From a virus: a stretch of DNA of 35,650 bases. A model generated the notes under the pieces. The model was not told the origin of the DNA. It did no database searches and was given only the letters and a program-made list of their open reading frames with translations. The position numbers were made by a program, and so were the translations under genes. Positions 1 to 6,073 of this stretch are shown here, one piece after another (positions within the stretch are counted from its first letter, which is position 1; every line of letters starts with the position of its first letter). The stretch covers positions 1 to 35,650 of IMG/VR virus record IMGVR_UViG_3300030118_004050; one strand, written 5' to 3'.

Positions 1-332
1 CCCGGATTATCGGGCCTGCCATCTGGGATGGCATTACCTTCCGAATCAAACGCGCCAACAATATCGATAGTGTCATAAACCGGATCTGCATATTGAGCCT
101 CGTAAGGATCGGCCCAACCTGTTGTTGAGCTTATAAATGGGTTGATATTTAGCGTTGCACCTTGACAACTAATGCCGCCGCCATAGGTATTCGTGAATTG
201 ACGGCTAGGTACTACTTGTACAGCCTGGTTCGTGACGCTTCCGCTACTGTTTGCGACTGGTGCTGCAGTGCTACTTACTTGCGCCTGCGCTGGAGAAGAC
301 AGCAGCAAAAGCGCTGCAATGACTCGCTTCAT
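1..332 (-). CDS. Exported protein, C-terminus cut by the window edge
   Basis: The minus-strand frame opens with ATG at 332 and stays open to base 1, so at least 110 residues are visible and the C-terminus lies outside the window. Residues 1-18 (MKRVIAALLLLSSPAQAQ) form a typical signal peptide: two positive residues, a Leu/Ala-rich core and an AQA cleavage site. The mature part is rich in Ser, Thr, Gln and Asn, followed by a YGGG..CQG stretch and an acidic YDP.YD region. From memory this resembles a secreted protein common in marine cyanophages. No enzymatic motif is visible. The start overlaps the stop of the upstream gene by 4 nt (ATGA), so it is the last visible gene of a coupled four-gene operon. 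Function unknown; export is well supported. Confidence 0.8.
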   Translation of the reverse strand, partial: MKRVIAALLLLSSPAQAQVSSTAAPVANSSGSVTNQAVQVVPSRQFTNTYGGGISCQGATLNINPFISSTTGWADPYEAQYADPVYDTIDIVGAFDSEGNAIPDGRPDNP

Positions 333-763
333 TGCGTAAACGTACTTGTTGTTTCCATGAGAGATTCGATGTCTGTTTCACGGTTAATTAGCGTATGGTT
401 AACAAGCCCTGGGCCTTGAAGAGTCTCAACAAACTGGAAAGATGCACCTTGATTTACTATTTGCCATTCTGGTTTTTGCGCTGGATCTAGTCCGCGCCAA
501 ACACTTGCGATGCCATTAGCAGTATTGGTAGTTGTGACTAAAGCCATTGGAGCGAGAGGCCCGTCTGGTTCTATGTTTGTTCCGCTTGCGCTGTATTCAT
601 AACCAGTCCTGTATTCGTAAGAGTTTATAACTTCAGTGACTTTTGTTTTAGTAGTTGTCGTTGAAGACAAGACTCCCTGCTGAAAATTTGGCACAACAGG
701 CACCGCTTTTGTTGGAGCGGCAAAAAGGATCAGCGAGAATACAAGCCAATACCAAAGCATCAC
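329..763 (-). CDS. Exported Thr/Ser-rich protein of unknown function
   Basis: This 144-residue protein begins with a hydrophobic segment (MMLWYWLVFSLILFAAPTKA) that reads as a signal peptide with cleavage after TKA near residue 20. The mature part has a Ser/Thr-rich run with TTTTKTKVTE, a tyrosine-rich YEYRTGYEY segment and a C-terminal region rich in Thr and Glu. No cysteine or catalytic motif stands out, which suggests a structural or envelope-interacting protein. The gene overlaps both neighbours by 4 nt (ATGA), so translation of the cassette is coupled. I recall similar proteins beside each other in marine cyanophage genomes, but that is memory, not a search. Function unknown. Confidence 0.8.
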   Translation of the reverse strand: MMLWYWLVFSLILFAAPTKAVPVVPNFQQGVLSSTTTTKTKVTEVINSYEYRTGYEYSASGTNIEPDGPLAPMALVTTTNTANGIASVWRGLDPAQKPEWQIVNQGASFQFVETLQGPGLVNHTLINRETDIESLMETTSTFTQ

Positions 764-1254
764 TTGATTGTAAGTTCTTGAATAACTTGACCGATTGCAG
801 TTGTACCAGCGCCACCAGCAGTGATAGTTAAAGCACCATCAGTTGCAATTGTTCCAGCAAGTGAGCCAGCAACACCGCCTGAAGTTGTTGTTGTGCTGCC
901 AAAAACAGGCAGTGCAGGAACTACTCCTGATGTGACTGTTGTTGAAAGGACTGTTGGGACATCATCTCCTTCTGTATAGCTTTCGCTGTAACTAAAAGCA
1001 TCACCAGCAGTGGTAACGCTAAAAGCGCCAGGAGTGTACCCGAGAGCAGTCCCGGAGCTGAAGCTGCCAAACTCAGGAGTAGTGTCCAAAGTGACGTTAT
1101 TGCCAGATACCGCCAATGAAGACGGGATCCTTGCGGCGACAGATCCCGCTCCATCAACTGACAAAGAAACTGATGACTGAATTCGATGAGTAATGTCTGC
1201 CTGCACTGGAGCGGCAAACAGTGTGATGCCTAATACCAGAGCTAGGCGTTTCAT
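760..1254 (-). CDS. Exported Gly/Ser/Thr-rich protein of unknown function
   Basis: This 164-residue protein has a clear signal peptide (MKRLALVLGITLFAAPVQA, cleavage about residue 19). The mature chain is dominated by Ser, Thr, Gly, Ala and Val with almost no charged residues. A SYSESYTEGDD turn lies mid-protein and a TTTTSGG / TITAGGAGTT repeat-like section near the C-terminus. This composition suits an extracellular or periplasmic beta-rich protein. It overlaps the next gene in the operon by 4 nt and the preceding gene by 4 nt. The signal peptide resembles that of the partial gene at 1-332 (MKR...), so the proteins probably act in the same compartment. The biochemical role cannot be assigned. 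Confidence 0.8.
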   Translation of the reverse strand: MKRLALVLGITLFAAPVQADITHRIQSSVSLSVDGAGSVAARIPSSLAVSGNNVTLDTTPEFGSFSSGTALGYTPGAFSVTTAGDAFSYSESYTEGDDVPTVLSTTVTSGVVPALPVFGSTTTTSGGVAGSLAGTIATDGALTITAGGAGTTAIGQVIQELTIK

Positions 1255-1514
1255 TTTGGTTTTGCCGTAGAGGTCTGTTCCTTGATTGTAGGCTCATCTT
1301 TCTTCTTTCTATTGTTGCCAACAGCTAGTCCAAAGGAAGCAGCTGTGCCGCTCAAGATACTGGCTGGATAGGTTGGGTCTAGGGACTGCTTAAAAACGCC
1401 AAGGTAGTTTGCGGTCAAGATTGCCATTGCCCAGCCAAGCAAGACAACCTTGATCACGTCGCCCAAGCGCGAGTTCGATTCTTCCTGTTCCTGCTTTTCG
1501 GTTGACTCTGCCAT
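1251..1514 (-). CDS. Small membrane protein, possible holin
   Basis: The 87-residue product has a charged N-terminus (residues 1-18, rich in Glu and Gln), a first hydrophobic segment around residues 22-38 (VIKVVLLGWAMAILTANYL), a second weaker one around 51-66 (ASILSGTAASFGLAVG) and a lysine-rich C-terminal tail. Two membrane segments, small size and a basic tail fit a class II holin, but holins are too divergent to prove from this. It is the first gene of the minus-strand cassette of exported proteins. It is divergent from the gene at 1538 with only 23 nt between the start codons, so any promoter must overlap coding sequence. An anchor for the secreted proteins is an alternative role. Confidence 0.7.
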   Translation of the reverse strand: MAESTEKQEQEESNSRLGDVIKVVLLGWAMAILTANYLGVFKQSLDPTYPASILSGTAASFGLAVGNNRKKKDEPTIKEQTSTAKPK

Positions 1515-1537
1515 GATGGAGAAACGCTAGAGGTCGA

Positions 1538-1792
1538 ATGGTGGTTGAAATCTGGGCAGCTGTAGCAGGGGCGTCTGTTGGCGTTGCTTCTGCTGGTCTA
1601 ACGGGTATCAGCCGTCAAAACCAGCAAGGGCGTGATTCCTTGGTGCGTTTAACGACTGCTGTCGATAATTTAGCGAGCAGGATGGACATCCTCCATGCAG
1701 ACATCAGAACTAGAGACCAAGAGATTTTTGCTCGACTATCGAATCTTGAGCAATCAGTGGCTCGACTTGAGGGTCATAGCAATCGGAACTAA
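1538..1792 (+). CDS. Membrane-anchored coiled-coil protein (lysis accessory type)
   Basis: The 84-residue protein has an N-terminal hydrophobic Ala/Gly/Val segment (residues 3-23) followed by a long polar helix with heptad-like spacing (residues 30-78, with VDNLASRMDILHADI and LSNLEQSVARLEGH). The TM-plus-coiled-coil layout resembles XhlA/haemolysin-type or spanin-like lysis accessories that sit at the inner membrane. It lies just before the C39-like peptidase, which fits a lysis role. The ATG at 1538 follows TAGAGGT at 1528-1534, a Shine-Dalgarno-like stretch unusually close to the start. Function is inferred from topology and neighbourhood only. Confidence 0.7.
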   Translation: MVVEIWAAVAGASVGVASAGLTGISRQNQQGRDSLVRLTTAVDNLASRMDILHADIRTRDQEIFARLSNLEQSVARLEGHSNRN

Positions 1793-1819
1793 TGTGTCCG
1801 TGTAGTTAAGAGCAGTCCA

Positions 1820-1993
1820 ATGCTTTTGATTCTCAAGCCCTTTGTGATGGCAATGTGGCGCTCCAAAGCTTTCAAAGAGCTGATTATTGCGATGTTGGAG
1901 CGTGTAGTCCAGCGCACGGATAACGACTTAGATGATTTAGCGGTCAAGCATTTGAAGACTTTGCTGTTTCCTGAAACTCGCGTTGACCATTGA
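1820..1993 (+). CDS. Small helical protein of unknown function
   Basis: This is a 57-residue gene too short for most gene finders. The product starts MLLILKPFVMAMWRSKAFKE, continues with a charged helix (LIIAMLERVVQRTDNDLDD) and ends LLFPETRVDH. Its TGA stop overlaps the TTG start of the peptidase gene (TTGA, 1990-1993), a coupling pattern seen throughout this genome and the main reason to call it real. The amphipathic helix with a hydrophobic N-terminus may bind membrane or the neighbouring lysis proteins. No family was recognised with certainty. Confidence 0.65.
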   Translation: MLLILKPFVMAMWRSKAFKELIIAMLERVVQRTDNDLDDLAVKHLKTLLFPETRVDH

Positions 1994-2712
1994 AACGTCT
2001 GATGGCACTTGGGCTACTACCTTTCTTCCAGTTCTTCAGAGGAACGCCGCATCAACTAGCTGCAATTAAGGAGCTTGAGGAGCGAATGCCTCAAGACCTT
2101 CTACAGGAAGAGGACAACGCATGGTTTGATGCGTGGAAAGCAAGCGGCATTGACCAGGAAGTCTTTATGCCTTATTTCAGCCAATTTGACAATGAAACAG
2201 GCACCGGTTATCGAGAGTGTTTCAGTTCAGCGGCTGCCATGGTGGCAGCGTTTTACAAAAAAGTTAAAACTGACGATGAGTACAACGCTATTCGCGTCAA
2301 ATACGGCGACACCACATCTGTTGACGCTCAGATACAAACTTTGAGAAGTCTTGGATTAAATGCTGAGTTTCGCAAAGATGGCGACTCTGATTTAATCGAA
2401 CTAGAGATTGAAAGAGGTCGTCCAGTATTAGTGGGTTGGTTGCATCATGGTGATGTATTACGAGGTGAAGCGCCCCAATGTAATGGGATGGGTTGCGGCC
2501 ATTGGAGCGTTATCAGTGGATATGCGGGAAAGTATTCCAATGATCCTGAGTGGATTATGCAAGATCCACGCGGTATGCCTGACATGGTGCGTGGCGGTCA
2601 TAAAAATGCCCATAGAGGCCGAAATGCAAGAGTGCGACAGTCTGAGTTTTATCCAAGGTGGTCTGTTGACGGACCTAAAACAGGATGGGTAATTTTGGTT
2701 GATGACCTGTAA
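1990..2712 (+). CDS. C39-like cysteine peptidase, candidate lysis enzyme
   Basis: The 240-residue protein carries the papain-like C39 layout. A YFSQFDNETGTGYRECFSSA segment holds the probable nucleophile Cys77, a GCGHWSVISGY segment holds His171, and a QDPRG motif supplies Asp192. An aromatic, positively charged N-terminal stretch (residues 1-20) may contact membrane. C39-like domains cut peptide bonds and are found in phage lysins and in bacteriocin processing. Placement after a TM/coiled-coil protein suggests peptidoglycan peptide cleavage. The TTG at 1990 is coupled to the upstream stop; an ATG at 2002 is the alternative start. Family assignment is fairly sure; the substrate is inferred. 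Confidence 0.8.
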   Translation: MKRLMALGLLPFFQFFRGTPHQLAAIKELEERMPQDLLQEEDNAWFDAWKASGIDQEVFMPYFSQFDNETGTGYRECFSSAAAMVAAFYKKVKTDDEYNAIRVKYGDTTSVDAQIQTLRSLGLNAEFRKDGDSDLIELEIERGRPVLVGWLHHGDVLRGEAPQCNGMGCGHWSVISGYAGKYSNDPEWIMQDPRGMPDMVRGGHKNAHRGRNARVRQSEFYPRWSVDGPKTGWVILVDDL

Positions 2713-3253
2713 GGTAGGTTTTTGGCAACAAGACGTGGCAGTGCTTTGCGACTGGGAGATTAAAGCCCGGTGTGACAAAAATAATATGGTTGTGCCATTC
2801 AATCCAGAGTTATTAAATCCAGCAAGTTTGGACGTATTGCTAGGCAATCACCTAATGATTGAAAGCATTTTCAGCCCTGACTTGATTCGTGTTGACATCT
2901 CACACTACACAGAAGAAGAGCCGTACAGGCTGGAACCCGGCGAGTTTTGCTTGGCTGAGACAATTGAGTTATTTAACTTGCCCGACGACATCAGCTGTCA
3001 ATTTGTACTCAAATCAAGCCGTGCAAGATCTGGTCTTAATCACTTACTTGCTGGTTGGTGCGATCCAGGGTGGCACGGGTCAAGACTAACTCTTGAGCTT
3101 AAAAATGAAAGAGTACATCATGCGCAAATGTTGTATCCAGGTATGAAAATTGGGCAAATGGTGTTTCATGCAATGTCAAACGTTCCAATAAAAAGTTATG
3201 CAGAAACTGGGCATTACAATAATCACTTAACGGTAATGCCAAACGTTGCATGA
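2702..3253 (+). CDS. dcd: dCTP deaminase / dUTPase-superfamily enzyme
   Basis: The protein of about 183 residues contains the dCTP deaminase hallmark LKSSRARSGLN...GWCDPGWHG..LTLELKNE (about residues 103-136). The Glu in LELKNE matches the catalytic Glu of Dcd, and a C-terminal SYAETGHYNN resembles the nucleotide-closing tail. The family deaminates dCTP to dUTP, or in bifunctional forms makes dUMP, feeding dTMP synthesis; which reaction applies cannot be read here. The first ATG at 2702 overlaps the peptidase gene. A GTG at 2735 would give MAVLCDWEIKARC, which looks more like a family N-terminus, with AAGGTAGG upstream at 2711-2718. It is unusual to find it inside the lysis group rather than with replication genes. 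Confidence 0.88.
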   Translation: MTCKVGFWQQDVAVLCDWEIKARCDKNNMVVPFNPELLNPASLDVLLGNHLMIESIFSPDLIRVDISHYTEEEPYRLEPGEFCLAETIELFNLPDDISCQFVLKSSRARSGLNHLLAGWCDPGWHGSRLTLELKNERVHHAQMLYPGMKIGQMVFHAMSNVPIKSYAETGHYNNHLTVMPNVA

Positions 3254-3492
3254 GCTGGTACGTCGTCTGGAGCTACTTGACTGCGTTCTGGACGACAGTC
3301 GTTATTGGCTGCATGGACCCGTACAACTTTAAATACTGTGTACGGGTTGATCAGTGGCTGTTTCCTGTTGTCGGTGACATCATGCGTGCAAGGGAGCCAT
3401 ACGCTTCTGAACGCCGTTACTTGGATTCACTGGAGCGTTCCAATGGACTGGATGATTATCGAGCCAAGCCTAGAGGCACAGCTAAACCTTGA
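3250..3492 (+). CDS. Small membrane protein of unknown function
   Basis: This 80-residue protein overlaps the dCTP deaminase stop by 4 nt (ATGA). Residues 1-22 (SWYVVWSYLTAFWTTVVIG) form a tryptophan-rich membrane segment. Residues 33-45 are a second amphipathic, aromatic segment and the C-terminal half is charged with many Arg. One N-terminal membrane segment and a basic cytoplasmic tail could suit a holin, antiholin or pinholin-like protein near the lysis genes. No family motif was recognised. Confidence 0.65.
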   Translation: MSWYVVWSYLTAFWTTVVIGCMDPYNFKYCVRVDQWLFPVVGDIMRAREPYASERRYLDSLERSNGLDDYRAKPRGTAKP

Positions 3493-3649
3493 ATACAGTT
3501 GCCGTGGAATAAAAGAGGCAAAAAATTTAGCTGAAGTACGAGACTTATGCGTAGCCCTTATGCAACAAAATTTTTATCAAGGTTTGATGTTGCGTCAAGC
3601 TGTAAACCATATTGCTTCGCTTGACAAGTCAATACTGCCTAGCAAATAA
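3443..3649 (+). CDS. Small conserved-looking helical protein
   Basis: A 68-residue protein from ATG 3443, preceded by GGAG at 3431-3434 with 8 nt spacing. This favours 3443 over ATG 3452 and over the upstream ATG at 3305. The sequence (MDWMIIEPSLEAQLNLEYSC...) is a regular charged helix with EAKNLAEVRDLCVALMQQN and then LRQAVNHIASLDKS. I recall proteins of this kind in cyanophages, function unknown. It overlaps the 3' end of the preceding gene by 50 nt in another frame and is the last plus-strand gene before the convergent minus operon. Confidence 0.65.
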   Translation: MDWMIIEPSLEAQLNLEYSCRGIKEAKNLAEVRDLCVALMQQNFYQGLMLRQAVNHIASLDKSILPSK

Positions 3650-3665
3650 AAAGCCCCGAAAGGGA
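3647..3665 (-). terminator. Weak intrinsic terminator of the minus operon
   Basis: Read on the minus strand, CCC (3664-3662), a TTTC loop and GGG are followed by C and TTTTTATTT. The stem is only 3-4 bp, but the U-rich tail is good and it lies directly after the stop of the 54-residue gene at 3666. It probably stops leftward transcription before the convergent plus-strand genes. Confidence 0.4.
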
Positions 3666-3830
3666 TTAGCCGTTACTGCCTCCATTCCTTGCTCGGTGCA
3701 GCCTGATGCACGATTCAAAATGGTAACGGGCTTGCCAGTCAAATCGAAAATAGCGAACCATGCCGCTGTAGCTGACCTCCCACAGCAAAACACCCTTGCG
3801 GTTTACCTGCTGAATTGCTGGCTTAGCCAT
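3666..3830 (-). CDS. Small 54-residue protein of unknown function
   Basis: The frame starts at ATG 3830 and encodes MAKPAIQQVNRKGVLLWEVS followed by an aromatic/basic section (YSGMVRYFRFDWQARYHF). The alternating hydrophobic pattern suggests a small beta-sheet protein. It sits between two terminator-like structures. The strong terminator downstream of ssb runs its T tract right up to this ATG, leaving no Shine-Dalgarno sequence, so it would be translated only from read-through or from an unseen promoter. A real small gene is likelier than a chance frame given the downstream terminator, but this is not certain. Confidence 0.5.
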   Translation of the reverse strand: MAKPAIQQVNRKGVLLWEVSYSGMVRYFRFDWQARYHFESCIRLHRARNGGSNG

Positions 3831-3854
3831 AAAAAAAGGGAGCCAAAGCTCCCT
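3831..3854 (-). terminator. Strong intrinsic terminator after ssb
   Basis: On the minus strand AGGGAGC (3854-3848), the loop TTTG and GCTCCCT (3843-3837) form a perfect 7-bp stem followed by seven T residues. It lies 17 nt after the ssb stop and is the clearest leftward terminator in the window. Confidence 0.85.
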
Positions 3855-3870
3855 GCCCTGCATTTGCATT

Positions 3871-4188
3871 TTAGAAGGGAGCATCCTCTGTTTCTTTCTT
3901 AGGTGGCAAGGTGAAATCAGACACATTCAGATTTAGCGAAAACCCTTCTGTACCGTCCTTTTTCTCGTAAGTTGTTATCTTGCCAGAACCTGCAACAGTA
4001 ACCTTGTCACCTTTGTGCAGATACTGCTTGACGACATCTGCGCGTTTTCCCCAAACAGCACAATTGATCCAAGTGGTGTCATCTTTGCCGGTTCTTGCTG
4101 CCAAGCTGAACTCAGCAACCTGAGTGTCTTTGACATCTTTGATTTCAGGGTCTTTGCCGAGATTGCCGTGAGCTGTGATGTTGAGCAT
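3871..4188 (-). CDS. ssb: Single-stranded DNA-binding protein
   Basis: This 105-residue protein is a short SSB of the OB-fold type. It starts MLNITAHGNLGKDPEIK, has the strand pattern QVAEFSLAAR and TTWINCAVWGKRADVVKQYLHKGDKVTVAG, and ends with the acidic tip TEDAPF, matching the D-D-x-P-F tail that recruits partner proteins. It protects and organises ssDNA during phage replication and recombination. Its ATG overlaps the stop of the ribbon-helix-helix gene (TAATG). The neighbouring annealing protein, RusA and exonuclease make a recombination set. The strong terminator just downstream closes the transcript. SSB is usually longer in bacteria (about 170 residues); the missing part is the flexible linker. 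Confidence 0.93.
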   Translation of the reverse strand: MLNITAHGNLGKDPEIKDVKDTQVAEFSLAARTGKDDTTWINCAVWGKRADVVKQYLHKGDKVTVAGSGKITTYEKKDGTEGFSLNLNVSDFTLPPKKETEDAPF

Positions 4189-4367
4189 TACTTACCGTTG
4201 AAAAATTTAGAAACGATGGTTGTCAGCGCCATGTTCACAACACCGTTATGGCGTTGGTTAGCATAATGCCGAAGCTGTTTGGCTAGATCAGAATCCAGCC
4301 TGACTTGGAAGTGGCGATTGCGTCGTTCATCATCGCGCAATGCTTGAACTGTTTTTTCATCAGACAT
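4188..4367 (-). CDS. Ribbon-helix-helix type DNA-binding protein
   Basis: A 59-residue protein that longer-ORF scans miss. The section RHFQVRLDSDLAKQLRHYAN, then HNGVVNMALTTIVSKFF, follows the Arc/MetJ/CopG pattern: one beta strand, a helix, a G/N turn and a second helix. Such proteins bind operators as dimers. The ATG at 4367 overlaps the end of the annealing-protein gene by 8 nt and its TAA overlaps the ssb ATG by 1 nt, so it is embedded in the recombination operon. It is a candidate regulator of the palindromic early promoters in this window; that link is a guess. Confidence 0.75.
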   Translation of the reverse strand: MSDEKTVQALRDDERRNRHFQVRLDSDLAKQLRHYANQRHNGVVNMALTTIVSKFFNGK

Positions 4368-5112
4368 ACTTGTGCATGTTGTCGTTCATCCAATCTTGAT
4401 GCTTTTTGCTAGTCAAGGCTGGAGCAACTTTAGCGTTTTCTGCTAAACCAAAACTCCGTCGAAAGTCTGCAAGAAACGAAGCAAGCTTGTCTTCCTGCAA
4501 TTCTTTGATCAAGCCTAGGCAAAGTTCTCGATCGTTTTTGAAAAGTGGCTGGTCTCCATCTGATACGCCTTCAATTTTAGCCGCAGGTTTGGCACTTTCT
4601 GCTCGTGCTGATGAAGAATCACGCATGGGATTCTCAATCTCTTCTCGTGCCCAAAGCTGCCATGCAAGACCAAACGTAAATGCAGCGCAAGCAGCCAAAG
4701 CTCTTCTGTGTGTGTCTGTTAAATCGCGAGCGGTAACTTTTTCGTAGATAACAGGATTGTTCCTGTTGTCCATGATGGCTTGAGGGAAATCAGGAGTACG
4801 CTCACCATTAGGGCCGGTAAAATAACCGACGACATAGCCAGTGCCATTGGGCGCTTTCCAAACGTGGCTGCTGTCTACATAGTGAGCTAAATGAAATTGA
4901 AAGCCTGGAGCGTGGTCCAAAAGCAACTTAGAAACACGACACCAGTTGACGTAATCCGCTTTGTAACTGCCAGTTCCTTTTTGGCTGACATCGTCAGTTG
5001 TGATAACGCTAGATAAATTAGGAAATGGCTGTGACGGTGATGATTGCGCAGGGTTGCTCTGAGTCATTGGCGTAGCGGCGGGAGGCATTGAGGCTGATGA
5101 CTTGTGCGTCAT
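4360..5112 (-). CDS. Single-strand annealing protein, Sak/DUF1071 type
   Basis: The 250-residue protein has a Pro/Ser/Gln-rich N-terminus (residues 1-35). A core follows (about 48-165) with SYKADYVNWCRVSKLLLDH, a FPQAIMDNRNNPV motif and TDTHRRALAACAAFTFGLAWQLW. This matches what I know of DUF1071 proteins, which are Rad52/Sak-like single-strand annealing proteins. It would coat ssDNA made by the exonuclease and anneal complementary strands. A charged C-terminal region (residues 190-250) may bind SSB. The start at ATG 5112 overlaps rusA by 95 nt; later ATGs at 5088 and 5067 would shorten the overlap, but none has a good ribosome-binding site. Family fairly sure. Confidence 0.8.
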   Translation of the reverse strand: MTHKSSASMPPAATPMTQSNPAQSSPSQPFPNLSSVITTDDVSQKGTGSYKADYVNWCRVSKLLLDHAPGFQFHLAHYVDSSHVWKAPNGTGYVVGYFTGPNGERTPDFPQAIMDNRNNPVIYEKVTARDLTDTHRRALAACAAFTFGLAWQLWAREEIENPMRDSSSARAESAKPAAKIEGVSDGDQPLFKNDRELCLGLIKELQEDKLASFLADFRRSFGLAENAKVAPALTSKKHQDWMNDNMHKYV

Positions 5113-5485
5113 CGTTGAAAATCACACCTTCTGAAAGGGCGTCAAGAATACTTCGACTTAACTTGTCAACATCGCCTACACGGGAAGTGCAGTGCTTAGG
5201 TGCTGCAGGTTTCAGTTGACCGTTGGTGCGAAAATGATTTTTTGGTCTGGCAAAAACAAACGTTGCTGTGACTGCCATTGGCTTATCCAGTATGGCATAC
5301 CAGTCGTGAGGGAGCAAGCCCAGCGCAGTGTGCTTTACGTCTAAGCGCCATGGCTTAACCCTGTCAGAGGATTCAACCATGACGCCTTTGCCGATATGTC
5401 TTTTACTGCCCTGCGGCGCAGGTTTGCCAAGAACAGTAAAAGTAAACGAATTACAGGCGGGAGAAGTGTTCGTCGATTGCACCAT
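5018..5485 (-). CDS. rusA: RusA-type Holliday junction resolvase
   Basis: The protein of 155 residues starts its domain with a strand and GKPAPQGSKR (residues 20-29), then an FVFARPKNH strand and the RusA signature GDVDKLSRSILDALSEG followed by FNDDAQV. Aspartates near residues 105, 107 and 125-126 match the three metal-binding Asp of RusA. The enzyme cuts four-way junctions to resolve recombination and replication intermediates before packaging. ATG 5485 was chosen over the TTG one codon upstream; the gene overlaps both neighbours (34 nt upstream, 95 nt downstream). A sigma70-like promoter is embedded in its coding region at 5289-5317. Confidence 0.9.
   Translation of the reverse strand: MVQSTNTSPACNSFTFTVLGKPAPQGSKRHIGKGVMVESSDRVKPWRLDVKHTALGLLPHDWYAILDKPMAVTATFVFARPKNHFRTNGQLKPAAPKHCTSRVGDVDKLSRSILDALSEGVIFNDDAQVISLNASRRYANDSEQPCAIITVTAIS
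5289..5317 (-). promoter_or_regulatory. Internal sigma70-like promoter in rusA with palindromic core
   Basis: On the minus strand: -35 TTGCTC (5317-5312), 17-nt spacer, -10 CATACT (5294-5289) with an upstream TG (extended -10), predicted start near 5282. It contains CTGGTATGCCATACT, identical to the promoters at 9383 and 9695, with the palindrome GTATGCCATAC at the -10. It would boost transcription of the annealing protein, ribbon-helix-helix protein and ssb. Confidence 0.5.
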
Positions 5486-5693
5486 CAAGCAAGCTCTGAG
5501 CTAGCGCAGATGCTGAGATCTTACGCTCACTGGTGCGAATAGTCTTGCCAGCAATTTCGACTTCACCGGTATAGCAAGGTGCTGCATCGACCAATGCTTG
5601 CAGCTTTGCCTGACGATCTTCTGTGAGGTTGATGGAAGCGGATTTCATAGGAAAGAAGTCGATGAACATGGGGCTTACGCGACTGCTGCCCAC
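5451..5693 (-). CDS. Small protein of unknown function upstream of rusA
   Basis: The frame encodes up to 80 residues from GTG 5693, which is 2 nt after the preceding stop. ATG 5669 and ATG 5648 (MKSASINLTEDRQAKLQALV) are alternatives, and the last looks like a natural N-terminus. The body holds a helix (EDRQAKLQALVDAA), a short beta section (TGEVEIAGKTIRT) and a C-terminal helix (SASALAQSLLDGAIDEHFS). Size and layout would suit a small DNA-binding or adaptor protein. The end overlaps rusA by 35 nt. No family recognised. Confidence 0.6.
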   Translation of the reverse strand: MGSSRVSPMFIDFFPMKSASINLTEDRQAKLQALVDAAPCYTGEVEIAGKTIRTSERKISASALAQSLLDGAIDEHFSRL

Positions 5694-5695
5694 AA

Positions 5696-5839
5696 TTACA
5701 GGTCTCTTTTAAAAGCCTCAAGAAAGGCTTTTTCAAGTGCTGTAAGTTTAGGGTTTTTTTGTTTTAGTGCAGCTTTGGCTCGTGCCTTGGCTTCAGCAAT
5801 AAAATCGTCTGTACGGATGTGACGCGAAAGACGGCTCAT
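5696..5839 (-). CDS. Small basic helical protein
   Basis: A 47-residue protein, MSRLSRHIRTDDFIAEAKAR then AKAALKQKNPKLTALEKAFL, strongly basic and almost entirely helical in pattern. The ATG at 5839 overlaps the stop of the membrane-protein gene by 4 nt (ATGA) and its TAA is 2 nt before the GTG of the next gene. This tight packing is the main evidence for a real gene. The high Lys/Arg/Ala content suggests nucleic-acid contact. Function unknown. Confidence 0.6.
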   Translation of the reverse strand: MSRLSRHIRTDDFIAEAKARAKAALKQKNPKLTALEKAFLEAFKRDL

Positions 5840-6042
5840 TGCTTGAGCTTTTCGCAAGCACGCTGCCAACCTTGTTCACAGTGATGCGCTTGCTGCTGAT
5901 CCAAGGTTGAGGTCAAAGAGTACCAAGCAGCTACACCGAACAAAACACAGGCAACAACAGAAACAATCGTGTTGGTTTTTGCGCTGCTGCGTTCTGGGTC
6001 ATAAAAGCCAGAACGCAGTTTGCGGGATTCATACTTGATCAT
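5836..6042 (-). CDS. Small single-pass membrane protein
   Basis: From ATG 6042 the product has 68 residues: a basic N-terminus (MIKYESRKLRSGFYDPERSS), one membrane segment (TIVSVVACVLFGVAAWYSL, about residues 25-43) and a C-terminal part with two Cys and CEKLKQ. The longer frame from TTG 6102 is rejected because a promoter lies across that codon and predicts a transcript start near 6067. The ATG at 6066 would then be nearly leaderless, while 6042 leaves a leader containing ACCTCAAC like other starts in this genome. Topology N-in with an outer C-terminus is plausible. Function unknown. Confidence 0.6.
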   Translation of the reverse strand: MIKYESRKLRSGFYDPERSSAKTNTIVSVVACVLFGVAAWYSLTSTLDQQQAHHCEQGWQRACEKLKQ

Positions 6043-6073
6043 GAGAAGTTGAGGTAGGCGACTCATGCTCTGC

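Noticed and set aside
3305-3442. Extension of the 3443 gene upstream to 3305
   Set aside because: It overlaps the membrane-protein gene entirely; GGAG at 3431 marks the later start.
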